Positions 35,792-45,171 are shown, numbered from the stretch's first letter. The stretch: 64,000 nt of DNA from Clostridia bacterium (GCA_910575055.1 CAJTDC010000001.1:496001-560000); one strand, 5' to 3'. Made by a program: numbers and translations. The notes: generated from the sequence alone by a model not told the origin.

Positions 35792-35820
35792 AATAGTACC
35801 CAGACAGGGTACTATTTTTT
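35792..35820. terminator. Bidirectional terminator between spmB and the ABC importer
   Basis: Stem AATAGTACCC/GGGTACTATT with a 5-base loop, flanked by A-run and T-run. Confidence 0.88.
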
Positions 35821-35824
35821 ATTA

Positions 35825-36544
35825 CTATTCTCTCATATATTTTTCGTATTCTTCTGCTGTCAATTCTTCTGTAATTTTACCTGCTACCATAAAAAGTACT
35901 CTATCTGAAACATCTCTTACAAATTTTTCGTCATGGCTTATAATTAATATTCCCATACCTTCCTTTGCCAGACTTCTTATGATTTTGACAATATCCAATA
36001 CTAAAGCGGAGTCTAACGCTGCTGTTGGCTCATCAAAACATAATAATTTTGGATTGGTTACACAACTTCTTGCTATGGCTACTCTTTGTTTTTGCCCTCC
36101 AGAAAGAGAAAACGGTTTTTGTTCTAATTTATCTCCCATATCTAACTGTGTTAATATTTCTTTTGCTTTTGACAATGCTTGTTGTTTTGGCATTTTATAC
36201 ACTTCTGTTAATGCTAATGTTACATTCTCTGCTACTGTTAAATGTGGAAACAAATGATAATTTTGAAACACCATTCCCAAATCTTTTCTTACTTCAAAAA
36301 GCTGTTGTTTTGTTGCCCTTTTGATTGTTCCATTTTCCATAGAACAGATATATTTACCATTGATTTCAATGGTGCCTTTATCACACTTTTCTAGTCCAGT
36401 AATGCAGCGTAATACTGTCGTTTTGCCTGCACCGCTTTTTCCTACCAAACTAACTACTTCTCCAGGTTTTACATCAAAAGAAATATCTTGCAATACTGTT
36501 ACATTATCAAAGGCTTTAAAAAGCCCTTCCGCCCTCAAAAGCAT
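35825..36544 (-). CDS. Polar amino-acid ABC transporter, ATP-binding protein
   Basis: The protein has 239 residues: Walker A GKSGAGKTTVLR, signature SLSGGQKQRVAIARS, Walker B LLCFDEPTAALD and the switch His (ISHDEKF). It matches the GlnQ/ArtP family that powers import of polar amino acids. It follows its permease by 6 bases; the three genes form one operon ending at the terminator near 35800. Confidence 0.93.
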   Translation of the reverse strand: MLLRAEGLFKAFDNVTVLQDISFDVKPGEVVSLVGKSGAGKTTVLRCITGLEKCDKGTIEINGKYICSMENGTIKRATKQQLFEVRKDLGMVFQNYHLFPHLTVAENVTLALTEVYKMPKQQALSKAKEILTQLDMGDKLEQKPFSLSGGQKQRVAIARSCVTNPKLLCFDEPTAALDSALVLDIVKIIRSLAKEGMGILIISHDEKFVRDVSDRVLFMVAGKITEELTAEEYEKYMRE

Positions 36545-36550
36545 ATTTTC

Positions 36551-37198
36551 CTACTCCTCATACTGTACTTTTTTCTCTATCAGTTCAAACAGTTTTGTTA
36601 TAACATATGTCATTACCAAATAAAGTAGTCCCGCAGCAACATATGCAAGCAATGTATTGGCATCTCTACCTCCTGCCCCTTTTGCTACTCTCAATATATC
36701 ATTTACTGCTACTACATACACAAGTGAAGTATCTTTTACCAATGTAATGACTTCATTTCCTATGGCAGGCAATGTTCTTTTTATTGCTTGTGGTAGCAAT
36801 ATAAAACGATAAAATTGTGCTGTTTTAAAACCTAATATATTTGCTGCTTCTCTTTGCCCTTTTTCTATAGATTGTATACCAGAACGGAATATCTCACCAA
36901 AATATGCTGCATAATTCAACCCACAAGCTAAATATGCTGCTGGCAATCTATCAAATACAATTCCTACAGAAGGCAGTCCAAAAAATACCAATGCTATTTG
37001 AAGCATAAGCGGTGTGCCTCTCAGCACCCATATGTAAAGTTTTGCAATGCTACAAATAATTTTATTTTTAGATATTCTGCAAACAGCAACCACTATACCA
37101 AGAGGTAAAGATATAATGAGCGTCATAGCAAACACACTCAATGTAATGCCAAGCCCTCTTGATACTTCTACAATATAACCAATCAAAGATGTTAACAT
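36551..37198 (-). CDS. Polar amino-acid ABC transporter, permease
   Basis: The protein has 215 residues with four to five membrane segments and the HisM-type motif region (YIWVLRGTPLMLQIALVFFG, AAYFGEIFRSGIQSIEKGQR). It forms the membrane channel. It lies between the binding-protein and ATPase genes, with 12- and 6-base spacings. Confidence 0.93.
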   Translation of the reverse strand: MLTSLIGYIVEVSRGLGITLSVFAMTLIISLPLGIVVAVCRISKNKIICSIAKLYIWVLRGTPLMLQIALVFFGLPSVGIVFDRLPAAYLACGLNYAAYFGEIFRSGIQSIEKGQREAANILGFKTAQFYRFILLPQAIKRTLPAIGNEVITLVKDTSLVYVVAVNDILRVAKGAGGRDANTLLAYVAAGLLYLVMTYVITKLFELIEKKVQYEE

Positions 37199-37210
37199 AA
37201 CAATACCCCA

Positions 37211-38056
37211 TTACTCCATAATAATGTCAGAGCCAAACCATTTTTCAGATATTTCTTTTGTTGTACCATTTTCTTTCAATGTATCTAATGCTACATTCAA
37301 TGCTTCTAAAAGTTGTGTATCTTCTTTTCTAACGCCAATACCATACTCTTCTTTTCCAAAATCTTCTTCTAATATTTTATATTTTTCTTCTCCTTTTTTG
37401 GAAACATAATAACGAATAATAACTTCATCTGCTACTACAGCATCTGTTCTGCCTGCTTCCAAATCCATAAGACATTGGTCATTTGTTTCAAATTCTCCTA
37501 AACTTTTAAATGTTTGTGCAATTTCTGGTTTAGAGTTAATGGCATCAATGGCACTAGACTCTGCTTGTGCTGCAACTGTTTTATCTGTCAAATCTGCCAA
37601 TGTATTAATATCAGTATCTGCCATTGTTACAACAACTTGTCTGTTATTCAAATAAGGCTGTGAAAATGCTACTTTTTCTTTTCTTTCTTCTGTAATAGTA
37701 TAACCATTCCATATCATATCAATGTTTTTATTTGCTAGTTCTGTTTCTTTCATACTCCAGTCAATAGGCTGCAATTCAAAAGGTATTCCCATAATTTCGC
37801 TTGTTGCTTCCATCAATTCTACATCTACTCCCACAAGATTTCCTTCTTCATCTCTAAATCCTAAAGGTGCAAAAGTATCATCTAAACCTACTACAATTTT
37901 ATCATAGTCCAATGTGCTTTCAGTTTCTTCTCCTGTTGCTTGTTGTTCTGTTTGTTCTTGTTCTGGCTGTTGTGTTGGTTGTTCTGAACTGCCACAAGCC
38001 GCCATACCCAAAATCATCATTGTTGCCATACAAACACTTAATATTTTCTTTTTCAT
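37211..38056 (-). CDS. Polar amino-acid ABC transporter, substrate-binding lipoprotein
   Basis: The protein has 281 residues from the ATG at 38056; the longer frame upstream has no ribosome site, while GGGAGG precedes this ATG. A signal peptide ends in a lipobox (LGMAAC), then a Gln/Glu-rich linker and the SBP_bac_3 domain (IVVGLDDTFAPLGFRDEEGN, IDMIWNGYTITEERKEKVAF). The ligand is probably a polar amino acid such as glutamine or cystine; the sequence does not settle it. Confidence 0.93.
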   Translation of the reverse strand: MKKKILSVCMATMMILGMAACGSSEQPTQQPEQEQTEQQATGEETESTLDYDKIVVGLDDTFAPLGFRDEEGNLVGVDVELMEATSEIMGIPFELQPIDWSMKETELANKNIDMIWNGYTITEERKEKVAFSQPYLNNRQVVVTMADTDINTLADLTDKTVAAQAESSAIDAINSKPEIAQTFKSLGEFETNDQCLMDLEAGRTDAVVADEVIIRYYVSKKGEEKYKILEEDFGKEEYGIGVRKEDTQLLEALNVALDTLKENGTTKEISEKWFGSDIIME

Positions 38057-38113
38057 AATTATTTTATCCTCCCTAATGTTTCCTAATTTATGATACTGTG
38101 TTATCACATTAGC

Positions 38114-38142
38114 ATAATAAAGCAATAAAACCATTTTGTCAA
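38114..38142 (-). promoter_or_regulatory. Sigma-A promoter of the amino-acid ABC operon
   Basis: The reverse strand reads TTGACA, 17 bases, TATTAT, about 60 bases before the binding-protein ATG. Confidence 0.75.
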
Positions 38143-38243
38143 GTGCTACATTTTATTACTATATTAATATTCTCTTTTTATATTTTTATTTGTATGACAT
38201 CAATAACAATTCACTATAACACAGAATAATTTTATAAAAATAC

Positions 38244-38272
38244 TTGACGAAACACCAAAAATTTCATAGAAT
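38244..38272 (+). promoter_or_regulatory. Promoter of tRNA-Arg
   Basis: TTGACG, 17 bases, TAGAAT, about 25 bases upstream of the tRNA. Confidence 0.65.
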
Positions 38273-38296
38273 AATATTGCTTATAATAGCATTTTT

Positions 38297-38370
38297 GTTC
38301 CCGTAGCTCAGCTGGATAGAGCAACCGCCTCCTAAGCGGTAGGTCGGAGGTTCAAATCCTCTCGGGAACG
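38297..38370 (+). tRNA. tRNA-Arg (anticodon CCT)
   Basis: A 74-base cloverleaf: acceptor GTTCCCG/CGGGAAC, D-loop GCTCAGCTGGATAGAGC, anticodon stem ACCGC/GCGGT with loop CTCCTAA (anticodon CCT, reads AGG), T-arm GGAGGTTCAAATCCTC. The discriminator is G. CCA is not encoded. It borders the accessory stretch that follows. Confidence 0.95.
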
Positions 38371-38488
38371 TTTATTTTTTTATAATATTATAATAACATT
38401 TGCTAAATATAAAAATATTTTTCCACACAATATTGTTTTATTAATAAACAATAGCACACTGGAATTTTAGTAAATTAGGAGGGTTATT

Positions 38489-38759
38489 ATGGCAAATAGA
38501 CCTGTATTTGTAGTATCTCTTGATAACAGATACTGTACTCGTGAAAACACAGAATTTCAATATTTTAGTGGATTTTCAGACAAACAAATGCAAAGAAGTA
38601 TAAACAGTTTACATAAAGAATATACCTTAAAACACCCACATAACCAAATTCTTGGTTTCTCTATATCAACAAGATTTACTAAAAGAAGCACTTAAAAATG
38701 AACAAACATTTTTGGATATTGTATATCCTGCTTATAAATGTCAAAATGAAAACAACTAA
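38489..38759 (+). pseudogene. Broken gene resembling the NADAR antitoxin of DarT1 systems
   Basis: The first 55 or so residues (MANRPVFVVSLDNRYCTREN, then EFQYFSGFSDKQMQRSINSL) look like the N-terminus of the NADAR-type family associated with DarT1 toxins; this naming is from memory. The frame ends at 38695, but a second frame from about 38666 continues as QDLLKEALKNEQTFLDIVYP to a stop at 38759. The region where the rest of the domain should be is missing, so an internal deletion and frame change are likely. No DarT-like toxin gene is adjacent. Ribosome site TAGGAGGG is intact. Confidence 0.6.
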
Positions 38760-38789
38760 ACAAAAACAATTCTATTCATTTTTGAAATT

Positions 38790-38842
38790 AAAAAAGTCGT
38801 CAAGAGCAAAATAATTTTCTAACACGCTTAACGACTTTTTTT
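38790..38842 (-). terminator. Terminator of the MATE gene
   Basis: Stem AAAAAGTCGT/ACGACTTTTT with further imperfect pairing inside a long loop and a T-run on each strand. Confidence 0.75.
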
Positions 38843-38850
38843 ACAAATTT

Positions 38851-40224
38851 TTATGTAGCTTTTGCTAATTCCTCTTTTTCTTTTTTATAAAATCCTTTTA
38901 TCATATGTAATGCTATTATGACACTCAATGTTGTTGTAGACAAATCTGCTGCCATTTGCACTCTAAGCAATCCTTCCAGTCCCCATATATAATTAAACAA
39001 ATACAAATACGGCACATAAAACAAAAACTGTCTACCCATATTTACCAAAAGTGCTCTAAAAGCCTGCCCTGTTGCCTGAAATGTTGCCATAAGAGAAAGC
39101 TGTATTCCCATAAATGGTACAGCCCACGCTTGTGCTGTTAAAAATTTCACACCAATATTTATAATTTCTTCATTACTTGAAAATATTTTAATATATGCTG
39201 GAGCAAGTATTGTAAATGGTATCAAAAATAACAAGCACAACACACTTGCTGTCATAATAGTAAATTTTAATGCTTTTACCAATCTTGTAATATTGCCTGC
39301 ACCATAATTATAACCTGCAAATGGCATATATCCTGAAACATATCCAAACAATATCATAAATTCCATTTGTATCATTTTAATTGCAACACCATAAGCAGAA
39401 ATAACAGTATCTCCATATTCTGCTGCCAAATTATTAAACAATACCATAACGGTACTACCTAATATTTGAGAAAGCGATGCAGGAAAACCAATTTTTAACA
39501 CTTCTTTAAATATACGAGCACTTGGTTTAAAATCACGTGGCAATATAGACACTATTGTATTTCCACGCAAATAAATATAAATATAAAATACTACTGCAAC
39601 AGCATTACCTATAATTGTAGCCCACGCTGCTCCTGCTGCTCCCATACCAAACACCAATATAAATATAGGGTCAAGCACAATATTTAATACTGTACCTATT
39701 ATCATACCTGCAACAGCCTGCTTTACTTTCCCCTCTGCACGCAACATTGCTGGTAATATAATCTGAAGCATTATGATAATACTAAATGTAATAATAATAC
39801 TTAAATAATCTCTTGTAGGTATAATCGTTTCACTACTTGTTCCTATTAAATGCAGTATTGGTTCCATAAAAATCAGACCCAATATCGTCAAAACAAGCAT
39901 TGCTGTTGCAGAAACATATACTGAAACGGCACTTGTTTTTTTTACTTCTTCATATTTTTTTGCTCCCAAACATCTTGATATATAAGAGGGTGCTCCTGAC
40001 CCAAACATATTGCCTAATGCCTGAAATATCATAAACACAGGAAACGCAAGTGAAATTGCTCCTAACTGTATAGGGTCATCTAGTAATCCTATAAAATAAG
40101 TATCTGTAATATTATAAATTAATGACACAATCATACTCAATACAGTGGGAATAGCAAGTGTTAGTATTGCTTTAGGAATAGATGCACTTTCCATCAATTT
40201 TAAATTTTCATTATCGTTGTCCAT
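38851..40224 (-). CDS. MATE family efflux transporter
   Basis: The protein has 457 residues with about twelve membrane helices and MATE motifs (IPKAILTLAIPTVLSMIVSL, LYNITDTYFIG-like, GSGAPSYISRCLGAKKYEEV). It exports cationic drugs or metabolites by Na+ or H+ antiport. The ATG at 40224 follows GTAGGAGA; the ATG at 40251 has no ribosome site. Divergent from the cysteine-rich gene at 40392. Confidence 0.92.
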   Translation of the reverse strand: MDNDNENLKLMESASIPKAILTLAIPTVLSMIVSLIYNITDTYFIGLLDDPIQLGAISLAFPVFMIFQALGNMFGSGAPSYISRCLGAKKYEEVKKTSAVSVYVSATAMLVLTILGLIFMEPILHLIGTSSETIIPTRDYLSIIITFSIIIMLQIILPAMLRAEGKVKQAVAGMIIGTVLNIVLDPIFILVFGMGAAGAAWATIIGNAVAVVFYIYIYLRGNTIVSILPRDFKPSARIFKEVLKIGFPASLSQILGSTVMVLFNNLAAEYGDTVISAYGVAIKMIQMEFMILFGYVSGYMPFAGYNYGAGNITRLVKALKFTIMTASVLCLLFLIPFTILAPAYIKIFSSNEEIINIGVKFLTAQAWAVPFMGIQLSLMATFQATGQAFRALLVNMGRQFLFYVPYLYLFNYIWGLEGLLRVQMAADLSTTTLSVIIALHMIKGFYKKEKEELAKAT

Positions 40225-40391
40225 TTTTTCATCTCCTACTCTTGTTGACATTTCATTTACCCAACACTATAATAACAAAAAAAGAGATTGTTATTGATAT
40301 TGTAAACATAGTATTACAATAAATAAAATCGTACCATATCGTTTTTATTTTGTCAATAGTAAAGTAAATTAGGGATTTGAGGAGAAAGAAT

Positions 40392-40970
40392 ATGAAAAAT
40401 TTTTCTATGCCAGAGCAAGTTTCTCCGACATTAGAAATAGATGAGTTAATGAGGTTGAAACATAGTTTGGAAAAGAATGTATCAAGGGAAGTTGCAGAAA
40501 GTATAATAAAGGAAATTCCATTATCTGTAAATTCAACACCAGACATTCGAGCCGAGTGGGTAGAAAAGCTATCTGCTATTCTTGAAAATAGATTTGATAA
40601 AAAAACAGTAAAAAACATTCGCCAAGAGTGCTATTGTAATGAAAATGGTAGGTTAGAAGATACAGCAAATAACTTGAAACAACTCTATCTTTCTTTGGAT
40701 AAGGATTTGCATAGATTTGTCAATGCTTTGAATAAAAATGGTGCTGGTTGGTTTATTAAAAATAATCAATTGTATACAAAAATGTTTTCTTGTGAATGTC
40801 CTATGTTAGAAAAAGCAAAAAATTCAAATTCATTAACCTGGTGTCACTGCACTGCTGGATATAACAAAAAATTATTTGAGATTGTTTTTGAAAAACCTGT
40901 CTATGTAGAAATTGTGCAAAGCATACGGCAAGGATTTGATTTTTGCCTTTTGAGAATTACAGTTCAATAA
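40392..40970 (+). CDS. Cysteine-rich protein of unknown function (DUF6144-like)
   Basis: The protein has 192 residues from the ATG at 40392, which has GAGGAGA upstream; a TTG at 40377 lies before that site. It has several Cys: RQECYCNENGR, FSCECPMLEK and TWCHCTAGYNKKLFEIVFEK, which suggests a metal-binding fold. I recall a similar pattern in the DUF6144 family but cannot confirm it. No membrane segment or signal. Function unknown. It lies in an accessory stretch next to a gene remnant. Confidence 0.7.
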   Translation: MKNFSMPEQVSPTLEIDELMRLKHSLEKNVSREVAESIIKEIPLSVNSTPDIRAEWVEKLSAILENRFDKKTVKNIRQECYCNENGRLEDTANNLKQLYLSLDKDLHRFVNALNKNGAGWFIKNNQLYTKMFSCECPMLEKAKNSNSLTWCHCTAGYNKKLFEIVFEKPVYVEIVQSIRQGFDFCLLRITVQ

Positions 40971-40976
40971 ATTCCA

Positions 40977-41096
40977 GTTTATCGGACAGTCATCCATCAA
41001 CAGGAGATTGCTTCCTTTGGATATTTTGACGAATTGGCTTTTGACAACATCAATCTGAAAAGAGATGTAAATTGCTTTATTATTACATTATTATGA
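40977..41096 (+). pseudogene. Gene remnant, higher-GC fragment
   Basis: An open frame without a start codon reads VYRTVIHQQEIASFGYFDEL, then AFDNINLKRDVNCF and ends TGA at 41094. Its codon use and GC are richer than the neighbours, so it looks like the tail of a transferred gene. Family not recognised. Confidence 0.45.
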
Positions 41097-41136
41097 CAAT
41101 AATAACAAATATTACTTTAAATAAGGAATTATCATT

Positions 41137-41595
41137 ATGATTTTAAGAAAATATGTGCCAAGTGATAGCATTACACTTTTAAAATTGTTTTACAATACTG
41201 TACACATCATTAATAGAAAAGACTATACAGAAAATCAATGTAATGCGTGGGCAACTAAAACAGTTGATTTAGAGCAGTGGAATATTTCTTTTTTACAACA
41301 TTATACGATTGTTGCTGAAAATAATGGTATTATTGTTGGCTTTGGTGATATTGACAAAACAGGGTATTTAGATAGATTATTTGTTCATCACAAATATCAG
41401 CATAGAAAAATTGCATCTACTATTTGTGATGAATTAGAAAAAGCAGTAAACGTTACAGACATTACAACTTATGCTTCTATTACTGCAAAAGGTTTTTTTG
41501 AAAAAAGAGGCTACTATATTGTAAAAGAACAACAAGTTAAAAGATGTGGAATTTTTTTGAAAAACTATAAAATGAATAAAATAAAGAATATATAG
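41137..41595 (+). CDS. GNAT family N-acetyltransferase
   Basis: The protein has 152 residues: MILRKYVPSDSITLLKLFYN at the start, a GNAT strand (NNGIIVGFGDIDKTGYLDRL FV region), the acetyl-CoA loop HHKYQHRKIASTICDELEK and the C-terminal FFEKRGYYIV. It resembles YafP-like acetyltransferases. Substrate unknown. Ribosome site AAGGAATT. Followed by a MarR gene in the same direction. Confidence 0.85.
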   Translation: MILRKYVPSDSITLLKLFYNTVHIINRKDYTENQCNAWATKTVDLEQWNISFLQHYTIVAENNGIIVGFGDIDKTGYLDRLFVHHKYQHRKIASTICDELEKAVNVTDITTYASITAKGFFEKRGYYIVKEQQVKRCGIFLKNYKMNKIKNI

Positions 41596-41610
41596 TAAAA
41601 CAGAAAACGC

Positions 41611-41631
41611 ATATATTGCAGCGTAATATAT
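41611..41631. promoter_or_regulatory. Possible operator upstream of the MarR gene
   Basis: Inverted repeat ATATATT-N7-AATATAT about 90 bases before the MarR ATG. MarR proteins often repress their own gene at such sites. Confidence 0.3.
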
Positions 41632-41721
41632 TTAAAAATCAGAAAGGGGGGAATTACTGTAAAACGTGCAATATTATAAAAAGTAATATAAACTTTTATA
41701 AGTTTTCAGTAATATTAAACT

Positions 41722-42204
41722 ATGAACTATTTAGAAATACAAGAAAATTTACTTTCTTTAATGCCTGTATGGAACTACCAAATTGCAAAACCTTTTAAAC
41801 AGCTTCTTGAGGAAGGTGTCAGTTTAGAAATGTACTATTGTATTAGAACATTACAGTGGAATGGTGGTTGTGCTACTATGACAGAAATTGCAAAATGGGC
41901 AAAAATGCCTAAACAGCAAATGACAAAATTAGTCAATCGTTTAGTACAATGTGGTTTTGTAAAACGTTTTGATGACCCTTCAGATCGTAGGATTGTAAAA
42001 ATACAGCTTACTGACAAAGCAACCGAATTTATTGATTATTTTATGGAACACGATGCAAGTTGTTTTCGTCCTTTGCTTGAAAAAATGAGTCCTTCTGATT
42101 TACAACAATTTTCAGATGCACTAAAGCAGTTAATACAAGTATTTCACAATATTCCTTGTTGTTATAATTATTCTTATTCTGAAACAGAACAAAATACAAA
42201 ATAG
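41722..42204 (+). CDS. MarR family transcriptional regulator
   Basis: The protein has 160 residues with a winged helix (ATMTEIAKWAKMPKQQMTKL, VNRLVQCGFVKRFDDPSDRR) and MarR dimerisation helices. DPSDRR is the typical wing. An in-frame stop lies two codons before the ATG, so the start is fixed, although no good ribosome site is seen. Likely regulates a nearby transporter or itself; the target is not known. Confidence 0.9.
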   Translation: MNYLEIQENLLSLMPVWNYQIAKPFKQLLEEGVSLEMYYCIRTLQWNGGCATMTEIAKWAKMPKQQMTKLVNRLVQCGFVKRFDDPSDRRIVKIQLTDKATEFIDYFMEHDASCFRPLLEKMSPSDLQQFSDALKQLIQVFHNIPCCYNYSYSETEQNTK

Positions 42205-42264
42205 TGCTTCATTTGATAAAAAGCAGTGTTATGCAAAATATAACACTGCCTTTTATATTTTATA

Positions 42265-43533
42265 TTATTTTCTTCTATATTTTGAAAGGTCAAGTGCAAC
42301 CGCAATGGCTATAATAATACCTTTTATTACTTGCTGCCACATTGCACTAATTCCTATAAACTGCAAACCATATTGTATAATTGTAAATATCAATACACCT
42401 ATGATAATGCCAGAAACTTTACCAACACCACCATTTAATGATACACCACCTACAACACAGGCTGCAATAGCATCTAATTCATATCCTACACCATAGTTAT
42501 TTGTTGCACCTGCTGTTCTTGCTGCTTCTAGCACACCGCCAACACCATACAATGCAGATGCTAATACAAATATACAAAGTATTGTTTTAAACACATTAAT
42601 ACCAGAAACAACTGCTGCTTCTCTATTACCACCTATGGCATACACATTTTTACCAAATACCGTTTTATTCAACACAAACCATATTGCTATTACAAATAAC
42701 AATGCAATCGGTATTAATATAGGAATACCATTAATTGCTGGTAATGCTTCTTGAAAAAATCTTTTCTGTCCCAGTAATGTAAAATCTGCTCTAATACCAC
42801 CTATAGGCTGTGAATTATTTGGAGGTAAGTCAAAATACAATGAACACGCACCATATATTATAACTTGCACAGCAAGTGTTGCAATGAAGGGGTGCATATC
42901 AAATTTTGCTACCAAAAATCCATTTAATAACCCAAATAACATACAAACTGCAATAGCCAACACAATAGGCACAATTACAGGGAGGTAAGGTAAATCAGGG
43001 AAAAATCGATTAGGATATTCTGGATTTTGCAACATAGATGCGGATATTACTGCTGCTAAACTTACCATTCTACAAGCAGAAAGGTCTGTTCCTGCTATCA
43101 ACAATGTAAAACAAATTCCTAATGCTATAATCATTCTTGGAGATGCTTGTGCCAATATATCCACAAGTACACGTCCCTGCATAAATCTATTTTCTTTTAT
43201 TGCTATCACAATTACCATAACAACAAGTGCTAATATAATACCATTATTTAATAAAAACGTTTTTGCTGCCTTTGCAGAAGTATCCATTGTAGAAGTTTTA
43301 TCTCCCAAATATCTTCTCCATTTCAATGCTCCAAATATTATAATACCGCAGCCTAATAAAAATATAAACCAAGGCAAATCATAAATATCTTTCCAAAATC
43401 CTGTTAGTCCTCCAGAATTTTTTATTGAATTTTTTACTAAAATTAATATTGCTCCCAATACTGCAACAACTGCACCAATGATAGTCATTAATTTTCCAAA
43501 TTTTTCGCAAGTTAATTCTCTACTTTCGCTCAT
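42265..43533 (-). CDS. mglC: Galactose/methyl-galactoside ABC transporter permease MglC
   Basis: The protein has 422 residues from the ATG at 43533, which has GAGGGG 5 bases upstream; a GTG at 43557 overlaps that site. About ten membrane segments and the conserved GTDLSACRMVSLAAVISASM and AIGGNREAAVVSGINVFKTI. It imports galactosides with MglA and MglB. Longer than the Escherichia MglC (336) by an N-terminal two-helix extension. Confidence 0.9.
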   Translation of the reverse strand: MSESRELTCEKFGKLMTIIGAVVAVLGAILILVKNSIKNSGGLTGFWKDIYDLPWFIFLLGCGIIIFGALKWRRYLGDKTSTMDTSAKAAKTFLLNNGIILALVVMVIVIAIKENRFMQGRVLVDILAQASPRMIIALGICFTLLIAGTDLSACRMVSLAAVISASMLQNPEYPNRFFPDLPYLPVIVPIVLAIAVCMLFGLLNGFLVAKFDMHPFIATLAVQVIIYGACSLYFDLPPNNSQPIGGIRADFTLLGQKRFFQEALPAINGIPILIPIALLFVIAIWFVLNKTVFGKNVYAIGGNREAAVVSGINVFKTILCIFVLASALYGVGGVLEAARTAGATNNYGVGYELDAIAACVVGGVSLNGGVGKVSGIIIGVLIFTIIQYGLQFIGISAMWQQVIKGIIIAIAVALDLSKYRRK

Positions 43534-43553
43534 ATTACACCCCTCGCTTTCTA

Positions 43554-45053
43554 TCACAAATATGCAGTAGCCAAACGCATTACTTCTACTTGGTCCGCCT
43601 GCTCTTTATTTAATATACCAGCTAAATGTCCATCACTCATTACCATTACTCTATCACTCATACCTAAAAGTTCTGGCATTTCAGAAGAAATCATTATAAT
43701 TGCTTTTCCTTCTGCTGCAAGTGACTGCATAATGGTATAAATTTCATATTTTGCACCAACGTCAATACCACGTGTAGGCTCGTCCAATATCAATATATCA
43801 GGTGTTGTCAAAAGCCATCTTGCAAAAAGCACTTTTTGCTGATTACCTCCAGAAAGATTTTGTATCAATGTTTCCATAGTAGGCGTTTTTGTATTTAATT
43901 TTTTATTTTCTTCTGCTGCAATATTTCTTCTTTTTTTATTGTCCAATATACCACCAGAAGCAAATTTCTTTTCACTGGCAATAATAGTATTATCTGTAAT
44001 AGAAAGCACTCCAAATATTCCTGTGGCACGTCTTTCTTCTGTTAGCAATCCTATTTTATATTTTTTCGCTTCTTCAACATTTTTAGCTTGATATGGTTTT
44101 CCGTGTATCGTAATTGTGCCTGAGGCAATTCCTCTCAATCCAAATATTGCCTCTACCAATTCTGTTCTTTGTGCTCCAACCAATCCGCCCAAACCTAATA
44201 TTTCTCCTTTATGTAAATCAAATGTCACATCTTTAAAAGAACGTGGGTCTGTCGCTGTTAAATTACGTACTTCCATAATCGTTTCTGTACTTGTTTGATA
44301 TGTCTTAGGTGGAAAACGGTTTGTCATATCTCGTCCAACCATTCTATTGATAATCAAATCTGTTGTTAGTTCACTTGCAGGCCACGTGCCAACATAAGTG
44401 CCATCTCTCATAATTGTTACTTCATCTGAAATTTTTAATATTTCTTCCATTTTATGAGAAATATATATAATAGAACGTCCTTCTGATTTTAACTGTTCAA
44501 TAATTTTAAAAAGATGTTCCACTTCATTATCTGTTAATGAAGATGTTGGCTCATCCATAATAATAATTTTAGAATTATAACTTACTGCTTTTGCTATCTC
44601 GACAAGCTGCAACTGTGATGCAGAAAGTGTGCCAGCCAGTACAGCAGGATTAATATCTAAGTCAATTTTTTGGAATAAGTCCTTTGTCATTTGATACATT
44701 TTTTTATGGTCAACAGCAATCCCCTTTATCATAGGAAATCTTCCCAGCCATATATTTTCCATTACGGGTCTAAAAGAAATTGGATGTAATTCTTGATGTA
44801 TCATAGAAACGCCTAAATCTAACGCCATTTTAGAACTGTTAATAGATTGTTTTTTTCCATCTAATATAATTTCGCCTTCATCTTCGTGATAGATACCAAA
44901 AAGACATTTCATCAATGTAGATTTTCCTGCACCATTTTCTCCCATCAATGCGTGAACACTTCCACGACGCACTTTTAACGTAACGCCATCTAACGCCTTT
45001 ACACCTGGAAAAAATTTAGATATTCCATTCATTTCCAATACATACTCACTCAT
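43554..45053 (-). CDS. mglA: Galactose/methyl-galactoside ABC transporter ATP-binding protein MglA
   Basis: The protein has 499 residues with two ABC domains. The first has Walker A GENGAGKSTLMK and LSASQLQLVEIAKA; the second has the LSGGNQQKVLFARWLL signature and ILDEPTRGIDVGAKYEI. This double arrangement is typical of sugar importers of the Mgl/Rbs type. It follows mglB after a 118-base gap that contains a perfect hairpin. Confidence 0.93.
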   Translation of the reverse strand: MSEYVLEMNGISKFFPGVKALDGVTLKVRRGSVHALMGENGAGKSTLMKCLFGIYHEDEGEIILDGKKQSINSSKMALDLGVSMIHQELHPISFRPVMENIWLGRFPMIKGIAVDHKKMYQMTKDLFQKIDLDINPAVLAGTLSASQLQLVEIAKAVSYNSKIIIMDEPTSSLTDNEVEHLFKIIEQLKSEGRSIIYISHKMEEILKISDEVTIMRDGTYVGTWPASELTTDLIINRMVGRDMTNRFPPKTYQTSTETIMEVRNLTATDPRSFKDVTFDLHKGEILGLGGLVGAQRTELVEAIFGLRGIASGTITIHGKPYQAKNVEEAKKYKIGLLTEERRATGIFGVLSITDNTIIASEKKFASGGILDNKKRRNIAAEENKKLNTKTPTMETLIQNLSGGNQQKVLFARWLLTTPDILILDEPTRGIDVGAKYEIYTIMQSLAAEGKAIIMISSEMPELLGMSDRVMVMSDGHLAGILNKEQADQVEVMRLATAYL

Positions 45054-45104
45054 ATTACAACCCCCCTTTTTAAGCTAATATTTCTTTATTGAATTACAAA
45101 ATAG

Positions 45105-45130
45105 GGAACGGAAAATAAATTTTCCGTTCC
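45105..45130 (-). repeat. Perfect hairpin between mglB and mglA
   Basis: GGAACGGAAAAT and ATTTTCCGTTCC flank a 2-base centre. No T-run follows on the reverse strand. Such hairpins after binding-protein genes often stabilise the upstream mRNA so that the binding protein is made in excess. Confidence 0.7.
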
Positions 45131-45171
45131 GTAATATAGCAATAAAATGATTATACTTAATTTATAATTGA

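Noticed and set aside
41611-41798. A 60-codon frame upstream of the MarR gene with a GGGGGG site inside it
   Set aside because: The good ribosome site leads only to a very short frame; the MarR ATG is fixed by an in-frame stop just upstream.
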